Source: Ligustrum vulgare
Lineage: Eukaryota > Streptophyta > Magnoliopsida > Lamiales > Oleaceae
DNA length: 64,000 nt
Direction: 5' to 3'
NCBI GenBank assembly: GCA_963555705.1
Contig: OY743183.1
Coordinates: 27,935,932 to 27,999,931, forward strand
In this document: positions 1 to 11,400 of the stretch, in pieces
Numbering within the stretch: the first letter of the stretch is position 1
Layout: every line of letters starts with the position of its first letter
Notes under the pieces: model-generated
What the model saw: the letters and a program-made list of their open reading frames with translations, nothing else
What the model was told of the DNA's origin: nothing
The model's database searches: none
Program-made: the position numbers and the translations under genes

Positions 1-1358
1 GAGGAACTACTATCTCATCAGAAGATTGTAGAAAAATAGAATTCATGCCCACTAACCATGAAAATGTTGAATATGTGAAGAGTCACATATCATATATCCA
101 TCTACAAAACCACTATACCAACATGAATGTGATTGTCATATAAACTTATGGGATACATGAGTTTTTGGATCTAGTGAGAGTATGTCAATGTTATGCTCTA
201 AATCCAATCGTTGAGATAGCATAACACATATTATCATTATTTAAATAAAGGTAGATCTATTATTACATTGAGTTTAACTCATCACTTAAATAATACAGTC
301 CGTAGAGTAAGTTTAATTAACTTGTAAGTTACAAGCTATTGTGACTGTGAGATACAAGTCATTAATAACTTATTCTAAAATTTTCCCTAGTCGAAGTAAC
401 ATCAAGATTCGGATATTGTTGTTTCAATTTGACTAGCATGTGTTGCATTTCTTTCTTATAAAGAAAGTAGCTTATCTCACAAGCTAGAATGTAGAGGGAT
501 GTTAGAATGAACACGTTGACACATTGTTAGATTGACAAAGCATTGGATGACCCATTTTGAGATTTCACATGGATAACTATCCAAGAGTCAATGGTGAATA
601 TCTAATGCGCGATTGTGGATTTGGTCATTTGACTTGAGGACATCATAGAATCTTATGTGAGGATTACTATGCTTTGACGAGCATTGAAGTTGGCTCTTGA
701 GAGTCACCAAGATGACATCATACGGGTATAGTGAGAGTCATATGAAGGTTGTGTATGTCCAACATGAGGATTCGTCTCAACCGTTAGAATTAATGTACAA
801 GCCCAATTAGTTGGGTAGAACTTTACAATTAGATTAATTAATATAAATAAATAATCCAGGCCCATTGATGGCCCTATTGTGAATAGGGTTAGGGTTTTTA
901 GGTGCACATATTAATAAGTTCACTACTGTAGAGAAATCAAGAGAGAGTCGCATTTAGTAGAATTCTATCGTAGGGTTTTTCTATTGCTAGCACAAAGAGA
1001 AAAACTAATATACTCTCAAATTTGTTCCAACAGTTGGAGATTGATGGAGTTCCAGATTCAACTTATTGTATGGATTTCTATTAGAAGCTGGACAATTGGA
1101 TAACTTGTGGTGACAAAATTTCTATGTCATGCGCCAGATTTCAGATTTACCAATATCATCAAAGGTACAATTCTAATCACAGATTCTATCAAAGTGAAAG
1201 GTTGATTTGGGGTTTGGTTTCGAGGCTTTTAATTTTCCCTGTTCATGTATGACCCGAATCGTTATAGAACTACATCGAGATCTCTAAAATATTGAGAATG
1301 TAGTGCAACAAAAATTGTTGACGCAATAGCCCTCGATACCTAATTGTACCTCAATCGA
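1..1358. other. Unassigned sequence, possible old LTR remnant
   Basis: No credible gene is visible; the longest open frames are short and unlike any family I recognise. The stretch around 780-1030 (a 'gggttagggttttt' tract and an end like 'ttgttccaaca') looks like the 3' part of a plant LTR with adjoining leader sequence. I could find neither a partner LTR nor a target duplication. The copia or gypsy assignment is open. The stretch 1452-1689 just downstream is equally featureless. Confidence 0.25.
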
Positions 1359-1451
1359 TAGACGTGGATATAGACGGCGACGAGGTTGGGACCATGAAGA
1401 GAAAATCTAGACGTGGATATAGACGGCGACGAGGTTGGGACCATGAAGAGA
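1359..1451. repeat. Tandem duplication, 49-bp unit, two copies
   Basis: Two adjacent copies of a unit beginning 'tagacgtggatatagacggc' start at 1359 and 1408. They are identical except in the last bases of the unit. It is a short local duplication without evident function. Confidence 0.85.
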
Positions 1452-1694
1452 TGATTTTCTTTTGACTTGATTTTCCTCATTGTTGAATGATGAAAGAGTA
1501 ATGGGTTTGGAGTGGCTTCTTGGCCATTTGAGTATAATTTTAGCGGTCACAAGTATATGTTGATCATTTCAAGGGTATTTTAGACGTTTTATATAATATT
1601 CTCATAAATTAATTTGATTTTTCTATGCACACTTTTTTCATATTTTTCCTACGACTTCTCATAAATATTTTATAAGTCTTTGATTGGCCTAATA

Positions 1695-4169
1695 TGTAGC
1701 GACCGAGAAATTTCTGAATTTATTATAAATAAATATTTTATTTACTAAAAACCGTGTAGCTATAATTTAACCCGTTATTTAAAATTTACGTACGTCGTTT
1801 AGCCAAGTTATAATTTTGAGCCGAGAATAATAAATCTCAGTCCAAACTTGTTTTTACGTCCAATAAATTCAAAATCTATTTTTAAAATCCAAATTTCATT
1901 TTTTTTATTTATTTAATTATTTATTTATTTATTCAAATAAAATCACCAGATAATTTTATTTCAAATTTAAAATTCATCATTTATCTTGACAAATCATGAT
2001 AATCATCATATCCAATATTTACTCAACCAAGTCTATCATGAGAAATCTTCCAATCTTCCCCGGTTACAACTCCAATTCAAACCAAAGACTAATCCCCAGC
2101 TATTTTACTCCCCTTTCACGATCAGAATTTACCACGGCCAAGACACACGAGTTCAGGTATAATTTTTAAGATTTTCTCTCCATAACTGAACCTCCACTAT
2201 TGACTGCATCTACCACTACCGGTAACATCCAAAATGAGCCAACCACAATCACACACAACCCAAACACTGCAAGAAATGCACCCAACTTCAACCTCTCACC
2301 ACCGTTTGCAGCAACTGAACCTAAGCTCAATCGCCACTGCCTGCAACCACAACCACCGCCAAACGCTAACGAGCCGCAACACTTAGCCTGCGGTACTACC
2401 ACCAAGAAACCACAAAACCGGCCAAATTACAACCCAAACCATAGAATCACACCCATTGCATCCCCGTGAATTCACTGCAACTCGATCCACCCTCGACGCA
2501 CCCTACCAATCTGCAAACCACAGAACCCAATCAAATGAATTCAACATCTCAATCCACCATTGCCCTGCCACCATCATGACCAAACCTCCAAAAAATTTCC
2601 ACACCGCAATCGAACCCGAATCCGACCACTGCCCATCTCCAAAAATCCAAGTTTAGCCCAAAATATCAAATCAAAACCCAAGAATATCAAGAAGTAAACC
2701 CATCCCTTACCTTCACCGCCGCAATGGCGGAGCCACTGCCGAAAAATCATGAACCCAGCCTCGGTTCTTCGCACCAAACCGCACCAAAACAACCCAAAAC
2801 TCAAATTAGAGGCACAAACATACAAACCTACGATCCCAGCAGCCCATTACATACCTTAATCATAAATTTTTCGCCGAAGAACCCTCAAGCATCGCCTCGG
2901 TCTCCCTCGGATTCGCACCCAAAAATCAGCCAAAACTCCATTTTGATGACACACCTAGGTTCCCCCACTCCCGCTGCTCGCGCCGGCGATATTAACGCCG
3001 GCCTTGCCGCCGGCGATCGGTCGTGGGGAGGGCGTCCGCCCTCCCGTTTCTCTTCTTCTCTCTCTGTCATAACCTATAGAGAGAGAAGAGAGAGTGTGTG
3101 TATATATTTTTATAGAATCTTGTTTTTTTTTTTTCAAAAATTTGCTTTTAGGTCCTTATAATTATCGTTTTAATTGTTTCAGTCCCTAAAATGTTTTAAG
3201 TGTTTAGAGTTCGGCCTTAAGTTCCAAACTCTTTATTTCAGTCCCTGATTATTTTAAGCAATGTTTTAAATGAGTCCTCTAATTTTGGAAAAACTCTATT
3301 TTAGTCCCCAGATTTTAAAATCATTCATTTCCAACTTTAGATTTATTTCAAAACTTAAATTTTATTTCAAACTTTAAATTTCGAGAGACTAATTAAAATT
3401 TTATTTTATTTTGGTTAGACGAGACGTACGGAGATCTAGAGAACTGAAATATATTTTCCCGCTCAACCACACTCGTAGAGAATTGAGGTAGACTCGCCCC
3501 CATTAATTTGTTTACATTTTAATTGCACGTTATATGCTTCATGTGACTTATGTGCATTATTTGCATAAGATGAGACGAGAATTTATATTTCTTATGAAAT
3601 ATTTGATGTTATGAGCATGCCATAAATTATATGCATTTTTTAAATGCATGAGACGAGACGAGATTATGATTTTGTTATGCTTTGACATAACTTATGTGCA
3701 TTTATTGCATGAGACGAGACTACCCACACCCTATGTTACGAAAGCCTATTATTATGACGATGAAGTTGTCACTATATGATTGCATGTTTATGTGTTCAAT
3801 TTTTATGTAAATTTATTAATCGGCGATGAGTCTACTGAGTATTTCTTTTTGAAATGCTCACCCCTTTTTAACAACAATTGCAGATATCGGAGATGGAGGC
3901 AAATGATGGGCATGCTGTGGCATTAATATTTAAATAATTAGATTTCATTATTATTTCAGTTGAGATTTTGAACAGTTGCTTAATTTGGAAATGTTTTAGC
4001 AAATATTATTTCCGTAAATTGGTGAATATTTAAAGTTTGTCAATTATTGAATTTATTTAAATAAATCTTGCCAATTAAAATTTTTATTTTCTTCCGCTTA
4101 ATATTATTTCAAAACATTTGACGAGACGATGACGTGACGAGTGGGGTGATTAGAACCCCGGGCGTCACA
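1695..4169 (+). mobile_element. Solo LTR, TGTAGCGACC family (Ty3/gypsy)
   Basis: Begins TGTAGCGACC and ends GGGCGTCACA, flanked by a perfect 5-bp duplication TAATA (1690-1694 and 4170-4174). This is the signature of an LTR left by recombination between the two LTRs of one element. Internal landmarks match the other LTRs in the window: a C-rich His/Pro/Thr-coding tract, a GC-rich block followed by a TCTCTC run (about 2960-3100), degenerate repeats of 'tcagtccct...tttcaaa' type, a 'gacgagacgtacggag' block, and a conserved hairpin at 3823-3864. Short open frames inside it are low-complexity shadows, not genes. Confidence 0.92.
3823..3864 (+). other. Conserved LTR stem-loop (copy in solo LTR 1)
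   Basis: GCGATGAGTCTACTGAGTATTTC is followed by a short loop and GAAATGCTCACC. The arms 3837-3845 and 3851-3859 can pair. The same motif recurs at about 17594, 26719, 35145, 41876, 50614, 51002 and 60093, always about 270-360 nt before the LTR 3' end (element orientation). Confidence 0.75.
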
Positions 4170-4174
4170 TAATA

Positions 4175-4495
4175 TTTTATTATTTTAGATTACTTTTTTA
4201 TATATGACACGTGATTTATTTATTAAACTGATATTTTAAACAATTATATAATATTTATCAATTTTTCTTGCTGTGCAATACACATGACAAGCTTCTTGAC
4301 AATATTTAGTAAAATGACCACAATATCCCTTGCTGAAACGAAAGTAAATTAAAGCCATGTTTTACATACCATTTAATTAAGTCTTGCACATAATAAAATT
4401 AGCAAATAAACCATAACTTATAATAATAAAAATATCTTTATTTTAAAAATTAATGATATCAAGTTATTAAAATTACAATTATCAAAATATTATAC
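4175..4495. other. AT-rich spacer, nothing recognised
   Basis: No open frame, repeat or conserved motif was recognised between the solo LTR target duplication and the first virus-derived reading frame. Confidence 0.5.
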
Positions 4496-4499
4496 CTGT

Positions 4500-4731
4500 T
4501 TATGACTCTCACATACTTGATGAAAAAAGAAGAGATTTAATTAGAAGTTTATATAGTGAATATAAAGAAATAGTTAGATCTACAAGAGATTTATGTACTA
4601 GAGCTATAAAATTATACGAAGAACTTAAAATATTAGTGAAACAAAATAACGAATACTCTAGAAGACAAGTAGACATTAGATATATAAATACTATTAACGA
4701 ATGGTTTCAAAGATATTCTAGACAATTGTAA
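4500..4731 (+). pseudogene. Endogenous Caulimoviridae-like block: small coiled-coil-type ORF remnant
   Basis: An open stretch rich in Glu, Lys, Arg, Ile and Tyr with a helical, coiled-coil-like composition runs up to a stop near 4731, just before the tRNA-Met primer-binding site. It has no clear start codon. I see no named domain. Assignment to the virus rests on the very AT-rich base composition shared with the blocks at 4.9-6.2, 11.4-13.7 and 14.4-14.9 kb, and on its position beside the primer site. The genus is undetermined. Confidence 0.45.
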
Positions 4732-4766
4732 TTCCACATATTTGAGAATTACGATCCCGTAATAGG

Positions 4767-4780
4767 TGGTATCAGAGCCA
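4767..4780 (+). promoter_or_regulatory. tRNA-Met primer-binding site of the endogenous pararetrovirus
   Basis: TGGTATCAGAGCCA is complementary to the 3' end of plant initiator tRNA-Met, the primer used by Caulimoviridae and many plant LTR elements. No LTR end abuts it here, and virus-like reading frames lie on both sides. This fits a pararetrovirus rather than an LTR element. Confidence 0.7.
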
Positions 4781-4942
4781 GCACTAGAGTGAGCGGTAAC
4801 TCTATCAAAACAATTAATAATCTTAGAAAACCAGATTAAACAAATAAATGATAACATAAATAAAATACGAAATATGGTAGGAGTATATGAAAACTTAATA
4901 GAAATTACAAAACATAAAACTATTATAATAAAATAAATAAAC

Positions 4943-5248
4943 ATGAATAGGACAATTAAGGAAGACGATAAAGGGAAAACTGATTTACATAAAAGGTTAG
5001 ATAATATAAATGGAAATATTGAAATAATAAATCAAAATATAAAAGAAATTTATGAAGAAATGGAAAAAAGAAAACCTAAAAGAATAATAACTGAAAAAAA
5101 AAAATTAAAGCTATTAATAGATTTAAGAATAAACATGATCACTGAACAAATAGAAAAAATTATGGAAATTTCTAAAGAGGAAGGTGAAGAAGATTACATA
5201 ACTAAGGAAGATTATATAAAAAAAATTAAAAACATTAGAATAGAATAA
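4943..5248 (+). pseudogene. Endogenous Caulimoviridae-like small charged ORF (101 codons, intact)
   Basis: An uninterrupted frame from an ATG at 4943, very rich in Lys, Glu, Ile and Asn, predicted largely helical and coiled-coil-like. It follows the primer-binding site by about 160 nt, where pararetroviruses carry small ORFs (virion-associated or transmission-type proteins). No diagnostic motif lets me name it. It is open over its whole length although its surroundings are broken, but at 101 codons this may be chance survival. Confidence 0.45.
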
Positions 5249-5249
5249 A

Positions 5250-6254
5250 TTAAAATGAACAAACAACAACAACTTTAGTACCACACCCTGGAACTAACCA
5301 TGTTAAAGAAGAAAATATGAGTTGAACTAATCTAGAAAATAGACCAGATGTTTATATGAATCAAAGACAAAATCAAGGTTTTAGAACTAATAATTTTATA
5401 CCACAACAAAAATATTACACAAAACAAAATAAAAATTATCCTATAGAATATACACCAATGGAGAAGTTTGGAAACAAAAATTAGTTCAAAAGGAAGATGG
5501 TTGGACTTAGGATGTGTACAAGATATAGATCATGAATTAGAATTATGAATGAAATATATGGTTATGATGGCCGATACTAGAGAATTAACAGGAAAACGAT
5601 TTCAATTAATTTTAGAAAATACATTTATAGGAACCACGGCAAGATGGTGGAGAAATTTAATAGAAACTTATGTAGCACAAGTTAGAGGAAATGATCAAGA
5701 TGAAATAGGAATAATACTTAGTAGATATGAAGATGCATTAAAAAGAGAATATAAATTAGTAATAGACAGAGATACTAAAATTAGCTCAAAACTAAGAAAT
5801 ATATATTTAATAGAAAACTTATCAATATGTGACGTGTTACTTTAAACAGTTTACATATGCATTTAGAGAATACTATGAAAAAGCATAATATAATCAAGAA
5901 GAGAATGGTATGAAATTTATGAACCAAATATTTTTTAAACTACCAAGCTCATGGAATTTAGAACAATTTAGAGAATAGGAGAAATTAGATATAACATTAA
6001 GTAATGATAGTTTAGGAGCAAGAATACAATTTATAGAAATTAAAAAGAAAAAAAGAAAATGTATGGAAGCAAATAATATGTTAAAATTTTACAAAGCAAG
6101 TAAAAAATCATTATGCTATGATAAATTATAATATAACCCCACCCAATGGGGGTGCAAATTACAAAGAAAACATAAAAAAAGAAATATTACAGAAAAACAA
6201 ATTTAGAGATAAATTCAAGAAATTTATTAAATATAAAAAACCATATAACAAAAC
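5250..6254 (+). pseudogene. Endogenous Caulimoviridae-like coat-protein region, broken
   Basis: Reading frames here carry features of the capsid part of the Caulimoviridae polyprotein. An open segment at 5549-5845 contains a 'TARWWRNL'-type Trp-Trp motif in a helical context. A later segment near 5910-6000 contains a 'LPSSWNLEQF'-like stretch, and a basic Lys-rich tail runs up to 6254. The region is interrupted by stops and frame changes (for example before 5549 and after 5845), so it cannot encode a working capsid. It ends abruptly where an LTR begins at 6255, so the virus copy was split by a retrotransposon. Confidence 0.6.
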
Positions 6255-6607
6255 TGATAAGTGTATTTTATACAATTATTTATGTGCCAAAAGTAGGATT
6301 TTATATATTTGTTTGAACATATTTGCTACTCATTTAGTTCTTATTTGTTTTTATTTCAGAAATATTCCAAAGTCGAGAAAACAAATAAATTGAAGCAAAT
6401 AAATGACAAAATGGATGATGGTTGAGCTAATGTAGGAGTAAGATCAAGAGTTTAACTGAAGGAATCAAGATAAGAAAGAAGCAAAAATGAAGACATCAAA
6501 AGTTCAGGGACTTAATTGTATCGATTGGAAGTTGAAGAACTAAAGAGCAATAAAAGGATGTGGAGCAAATGATAACATTTGAAGGATAGGAAATTTCATA
6601 AAGCCGA

Positions 6608-8490
6608 TTCAACCGTGCGGTAGCACAAGATTCTACTGCGCGTAGGCCTGGGAAAAAGAACTGGAACTAGAAGTTTGGTTCAGTTCTATAAAAATTTTAA
6701 ATGGTTCTGGTTCTAAAAATCAAGAACCATCGGTTCATGTTCTTGGTTCAGAACTAGAACCAGAATAAAACACGATTTTTTTTAAAATCTTTTTAAATGT
6801 AAATTTTAAAAAATCATCATTTCTTAATCTTAATGGATGTTATCCGATCCATTAGTCAATATCAATTACCCAATAACTATTAACTCATTCAACATTACAA
6901 TACATATAACCAAAACAAGTAATAAACAAAAAATCACATATCAAAAATCATTTTTCTTTCACTAGTTCTGTCGTTCAGCTTCAAGCCTTCAGCCGTCAGT
7001 TCTCCAAGAATCAACAAATAATAAATCTCCACTCTTCATCTTACATTAATTATTATCTTATTTTCAAGGATTTGCGAGACTTGTGCGATTGTTCCCTGAA
7101 AAGGTGGAGAATTACGAGTAGAAATTGAAAATTTTTTAGAAGGAGCACATACATGAGGATGAGGAGATACGTTACTGTCTGGAAGGGAGTGAATATTTTG
7201 ATGTCAAGGATTTTGAGTGTTGTATTCGCATTTTGATTAGGTCTATGAATGTAAGTCTTACAACTCTTACCAGCCGGAATATACTATGACTTCATTGCTT
7301 AAGTTCGAAACTTTTAATTTAGGAAATCGGAATCGGAACCAAAACCAGAACCAGAACCAGAACCAAAACCAAAACCAAAAGAACCTGACGGTTAGGTTCC
7401 GATTCGATTCTTATCTTGCAAACAGAACATATGGTTCTTTTTTCAAAAGAACCATCGGTTCTTGATTTGGTTCAGTTCCCTAGGAACCAGAAACATATGG
7501 AACCACGCCCACACCTAACTGCATGGTCGCATGCCCACACGTTAAATGGACAGAACAGCTAAACACAAATTGAGCGGCTGCATGAAGTAAAGGTGCGCGA
7601 CCGCACGGTTATCCGACTGGGCCATGCAGCTGGACTTTTTTGCGATTTTCATCAGTTTTCTCATCTTTTTGACCTAGTTTTCGATAAAACCTATAAATAC
7701 CTGGCTTGAGGCACATTTTGGGTTCCCACTTGTCATATTTTCATGCCAAAACGTTGTAGAAACCTATGTAATACCTAGCTTGAGGCACATTTTTGGGGTT
7801 CCCACTTGTTATATTTTCATGCCAAACGTTGTCTAATTGTAAAGGGATCCAAGCAAAGCCAAAATCACGATTAAGGATACAAAAGCAAGAAGATGAACTA
7901 CTTTATTTCTATCATGTATTTAGGGAGTTAATTTTTCCAATGATTACTAAACTTATGCTCATGTCTTTGATAGATCACTGAACTTTAAATTGTCAAGTTT
8001 TGATCACTGAACTTATGTAAACGTCTTCGACTAGTCACTGAACTTTAAACTTCTTCAACCATGTGGCAGCACAAGAGTCTACTGTCCGGTCGCATGCCCA
8101 CACGTTAAATAGACAGAACAGTTAAACACATAATTGTGCGGCCTCATGAAGTAAAGGTGTGCGATCGTACGATTATCCGACTGGGTCACGCAGCTGGACT
8201 TTTTTGTGATTTTCAGCAGTTTCCTCATCTTTTTGACCTAGGTTCTAATAAAACCTATATACACCTAGCTTGAGGCACAATTTCGGGTTCCCACTTGTCA
8301 TATTTTCGTGCTAAAACGTTGCTGAGACCTATGTAATACCTGGCTTGAGGCACATTTTTGGGGTTCCCACTTGTCATATTTTCATGCCAAAACGTTGTCT
8401 AATTGTGAAAGGATCGATGCAAAGCCAAAACCATGATTAAGGATAGAAAAGCAAGAAGATGAACGACTTTATTTCTATCATGTATTTAGG
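6608..8490. repeat. Tandem duplication inside the LTR (units about 6608-8048 and 8049-8490)
   Basis: Sequence around 'gcatgcccacacgttaaat', the 'tatccgactggg' block and the paired 'cttgaggcacattt' stretches occur twice in the same order: 7528-7930 and 8092-8480. The first unit carries the hAT insertion and a partial left arm of the long-TIR MITE at about 7919-8048. Each unit also has an internal duplication of the 'ggttcccacttgtcatattt' segment. The inferred order is MITE insertion, tandem duplication, then hAT insertion. Confidence 0.75.
6643..7517. mobile_element. hAT-type non-autonomous element
   Basis: Ends are TAGGCCTGGG at left and the reverse complement of TAGGTGTGGGCGTGG at right, which is typical of plant hAT elements. 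Flanks are an imperfect 8-bp duplication, ACTGCGCG (6635-6642) and ACTGCATG (7518-7525). The interior has many 'ggttctggttc/gaaccagaac' runs in opposite orientations near the two ends, a subterminal-repeat layout. There is no transposase. Confidence 0.75.
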
Positions 8491-9355
8491 GAGTTAATTG
8501 TTCCAATGATCACTGAACTTATGCTCATGTCTTTGGTAGATCACTGGACTTTAAAGTGTCAAGTTTTGATCATTGAACTTATGTAAACATCTTGAACTAG
8601 TCACTGAATTTCAAAATGTCGAGTTTTGATCACTAAATTATGGGTTAATTGTCCTAATAATCACTGTACTTACGTAAATGTTGAGTTTTGATCATTAAAC
8701 TTATCAAAATGGTGGACGTTTGTTATTGACTTAACTTTCGTAATAGAATTGATGACGTGGCAGAAGGAATGCCTATTGCCTTCAATCGACCAATCACGGA
8801 ACACCAAATTGCTAAGTAAGAAATTTTTAAGAATGTCTTTGATTGGTCACTAAATTATTAAAAATAATTTTGACTGGTGATTTGTTGTATACAACTAATA
8901 ATTTGAAGGAGCATTTATAAATTTTCAGGTCAGTTGTGTCATCTTTACAAGTTCAATGACCAAAACTGGATCAACTTAAAGTTTAATGGACAGTCGAAAA
9001 CGTTTTAAAAGTTTAGTGAGTAATCGTTGACCTTTTTAAAGATTTCTTACATTATAATTTGATGTGTTATGATTGACCGATTGAAGGTAACGTGACGCCA
9101 CATGTACATTCCGTCTACCACGTCGTCAATTTTGTTATGAAAGTTAAGTCAATGATTAAAATCCACCATTTTGATAAGTTTAGTAATCAAAACTCGACAT
9201 CTTAAAGTTCAGTGACCAATCAAAGACGTAAACATAATTAAGTGATTATTGAGATAATTAAATAATAAGTTCAGTGACCAAAACTCGACACTTTAAAGTT
9301 CAGTGTCGATCAAAGACATGGGCTTAAGTTCAGTGATCAATGGGACAATTAACTT
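8491..9355. mobile_element. Long-TIR MITE, probably Mutator-like
   Basis: The two ends are inverted repeats several hundred bases long ('agttaattgt' with repeated 'gatcactgaactt' at left, the reverse complement at right), so the element is nearly a palindrome. Flanking sequences GTATTTAGG (8482-8490) and GTATTTCGG (9356-9364) form a 9-bp duplication with one mismatch, the size made by Mutator-like transposases. There is no coding capacity. Confidence 0.78.
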
Positions 9356-10049
9356 GTATTTCGGCTAAGTTTTTAGTGTTAGGATTGTGATGAAGTTTTA
9401 ACTATTTGACTCCATGTTTTGATATATCGTTTATTTTATATAATTTATAGATTTGATGCAATTGATATGTTCTTTTTATTATTATGCAATACTTTGGCCA
9501 ATTATTGTATGATGTTGGGATCATTTTTTATGTTCGAAAGAGTAGAGAATTATTAGACTTGTATTAATTGCCGCAAAGTTCGATAGGGGATAAAAATATA
9601 CCCATATGCTTTGTGTAATCCTAAAAAGTGTTCACCAAATGATCATGCTTTTCTATATGTTTAAATTGTCATAGGAATATAGTCAATTTGCATTTAGGAA
9701 AAGGTTTTTATGCATTGCTGGAAAGAGGACTTAAATAACCTTAGGAACACGGATATTCAACACCCCGTATTTTAATGTTTTGGCAAAAATATGGATGAAG
9801 GAGTTAACATGGATTCATAATTCTAATGCGCTTATTTTTCATAGTTTTATAAAAATCAAATATTTTCGTTCTTTGGTTTAGTTATTAGTTTATTTTTTAT
9901 AGAAATCATCAAATCAAATCTTCTTTAGTTTCGATTAAAGATTTTGATCTAAAATACAATTTACTCAATCCTTGTGGGTACCATACTTGGACTCACAATC
10001 CACTTTATTACTTGTACGGTCCGTACACTTTCGGCCAACAAGAAGTTTC

Positions 10050-10070
10050 TGACCCAAATTCCGGGGATTG
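10050..10070 (+). promoter_or_regulatory. Degenerate primer-binding site of the Tat/Athila-like element
   Basis: 'ccaaattccggggattg' lies about 10-20 nt after the LTR end and ends like the better-preserved 'ccgttgccggggattg' site seen in reverse at 27275-27295. Confidence 0.55.
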
Positions 10071-10190
10071 TAATTTAAATTTATTTTTAGATTACTTTCA
10101 CTAATTCAGACTTTTTACCGCTTTGATTTTATTTTTATTTTATTTTAGTAACTTTCATTTTTAGTTTAATTACTAGTTTTTCTCATAATT

Positions 10191-11400
10191 TTGTATGCTA
10201 CTTCGAAACATGAAAATCTTTTCGAAGTTGACCCTAAAATAGAACGTACTTTACACCGTAGGTTAAGAGAAGTAAGAGAATTAGATAAACCAAAAAACCA
10301 AAAACAAAAAGAAATGACAAATAATAATCCAAGGTTTCCTGGTGTTGAGTCAGTTGATGAGGATGGCATACCTATTGGAGACTTTGTGACTCCTCAAGTG
10401 GTTCAAAGTCAATCCAGCGTCGTATATCCCCCATTTGGGCAAGAAAATCTCCAATTAAAAACTAATGTCATCAACATGTTCCACAATGGACAGCAGTTCG
10501 AAGGAAGACCTAATGAAAACCCACAAACACATGTTTCTAAATTCTTAAAAAGGTGTCAACACTTTAAATAACAGGGTGTGTCTGACGACATGATTAGACT
10601 CATGTTATTTCCTTACTCTAAGGGACAGGGCAGTTGATTTGTTAGATTCTAGCCCCGTTGCAAGTATCACTACCTGGAATTACTTGGTTCAGAAGATTTG
10701 CATTAAGTCCATGCCTCCAGCAAAAGTTTCCATGCTCAGACATGAAATTACAGTGTTCCGGCAATATGATGCTGAGTCTTTTGATGACACGTGAAACAGA
10801 TTTAATGGCATGTTAAGGAAGTGTCCAAACTACGAGATCAATAGAGGTGATCAAGTAAAACTTTTTCTATGAAGGATTTCTTCCCCACTTTAAGAATATG
10901 GTTTACTCTTTATCAAATGGAGCTTTGACCACAAAAACCATTGGCCAAGCACTTGAGCTTTTTGAAAGGATTGCTAATACAAATGCTATGTGAGGTTCAG
11001 ACAGGGTGGTCCAAAAGAATCATCATGAATGTATGAAGTGGATGCTTACACTGCAATATCAGGAAAAATTGACTCATTGACCGTAAAAGTAGAGGGCATA
11101 GCACTGGTGAGCCATTCATCGAAAAGTGCAAGAGTAAGTTGTGAAGAATGTGGTGCAAATCACGCTAATACAGATTGCCCCATTCTGGCATGTCCATTTG
11201 AGTAGGTTGACTATGTACAAGGGGGTCAATTCCAGGATAATCCCTATTCTAACACTTACAACCCATGTTGGCGCAATTATCCGAACTTTGCTTGGAAAGA
11301 CCACAGTAATGGATCAATTGTGCCTCAATATCACACTGAATAGAAGAAGCCCGCACTGGAAGAAATGTTTGGTAAATTCATGGAGAAAATTGAACAATAT
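10191..11400 (+). pseudogene. Ty3/gypsy gag (Tat/Athila lineage), broken
   Basis: Encodes the capsid-forming Gag of an LTR retrotransposon. The open segment 10191-10568 ends with a 'GRPNENPQTHVSKFLKRC'-type Gag stretch. After a stop near 10571 other frames continue with 'TTWNYLV', 'PPAKVSMLRHEI' and 'NRFNGMLRKCP'-like segments, in the order expected for the retrotransposon gag domain (PF03732 type). Several frameshifts and stops (10571, about 10795, about 10875) make it a pseudogene. No protease or RT of this element follows; virus-type RT begins near 11.4 kb. The ATG chosen is only the first in the open frame; the true start may be upstream. Confidence 0.72.

Larger units (their letters stand above)
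6255..10040 (+). mobile_element. Tat/Athila-like LTR (5' LTR of a truncated Ty3/gypsy element)
   Basis: Starts TGATAAGTGTATTTTATACA, the same terminus seen (reverse orientation) at 16135 and 33306. It ends near 'ggccaaca' just before a degenerate 'ccggggattg' primer-site remnant at 10061-10070. The end region ('ctttattacttgtacggtccgtacac') resembles the end of the 27.3 kb LTR. The LTR is swollen by a hAT MITE, a tandem duplication and a long-TIR MITE. No 3' LTR is visible; the element ends in a broken gag near 11.4 kb, where virus sequence resumes. Confidence 0.7.

Noticed and set aside
3823..3864. Hammerhead-ribozyme reading of the GATGAGTC...GAAA hairpin (retrozyme idea)
   Set aside because: The CUGAUGA core, the closing CGAAA and a cleavage GUC in proper arrangement are not all present; GATGA and GAAA are both inside or beside a simple stem-loop.
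4767..4780. A tRNA-Met gene or LTR-retrotransposon leader
   Set aside because: Only the 3' complement of the tRNA is present and no LTR end adjoins; virus-like ORFs flank it.
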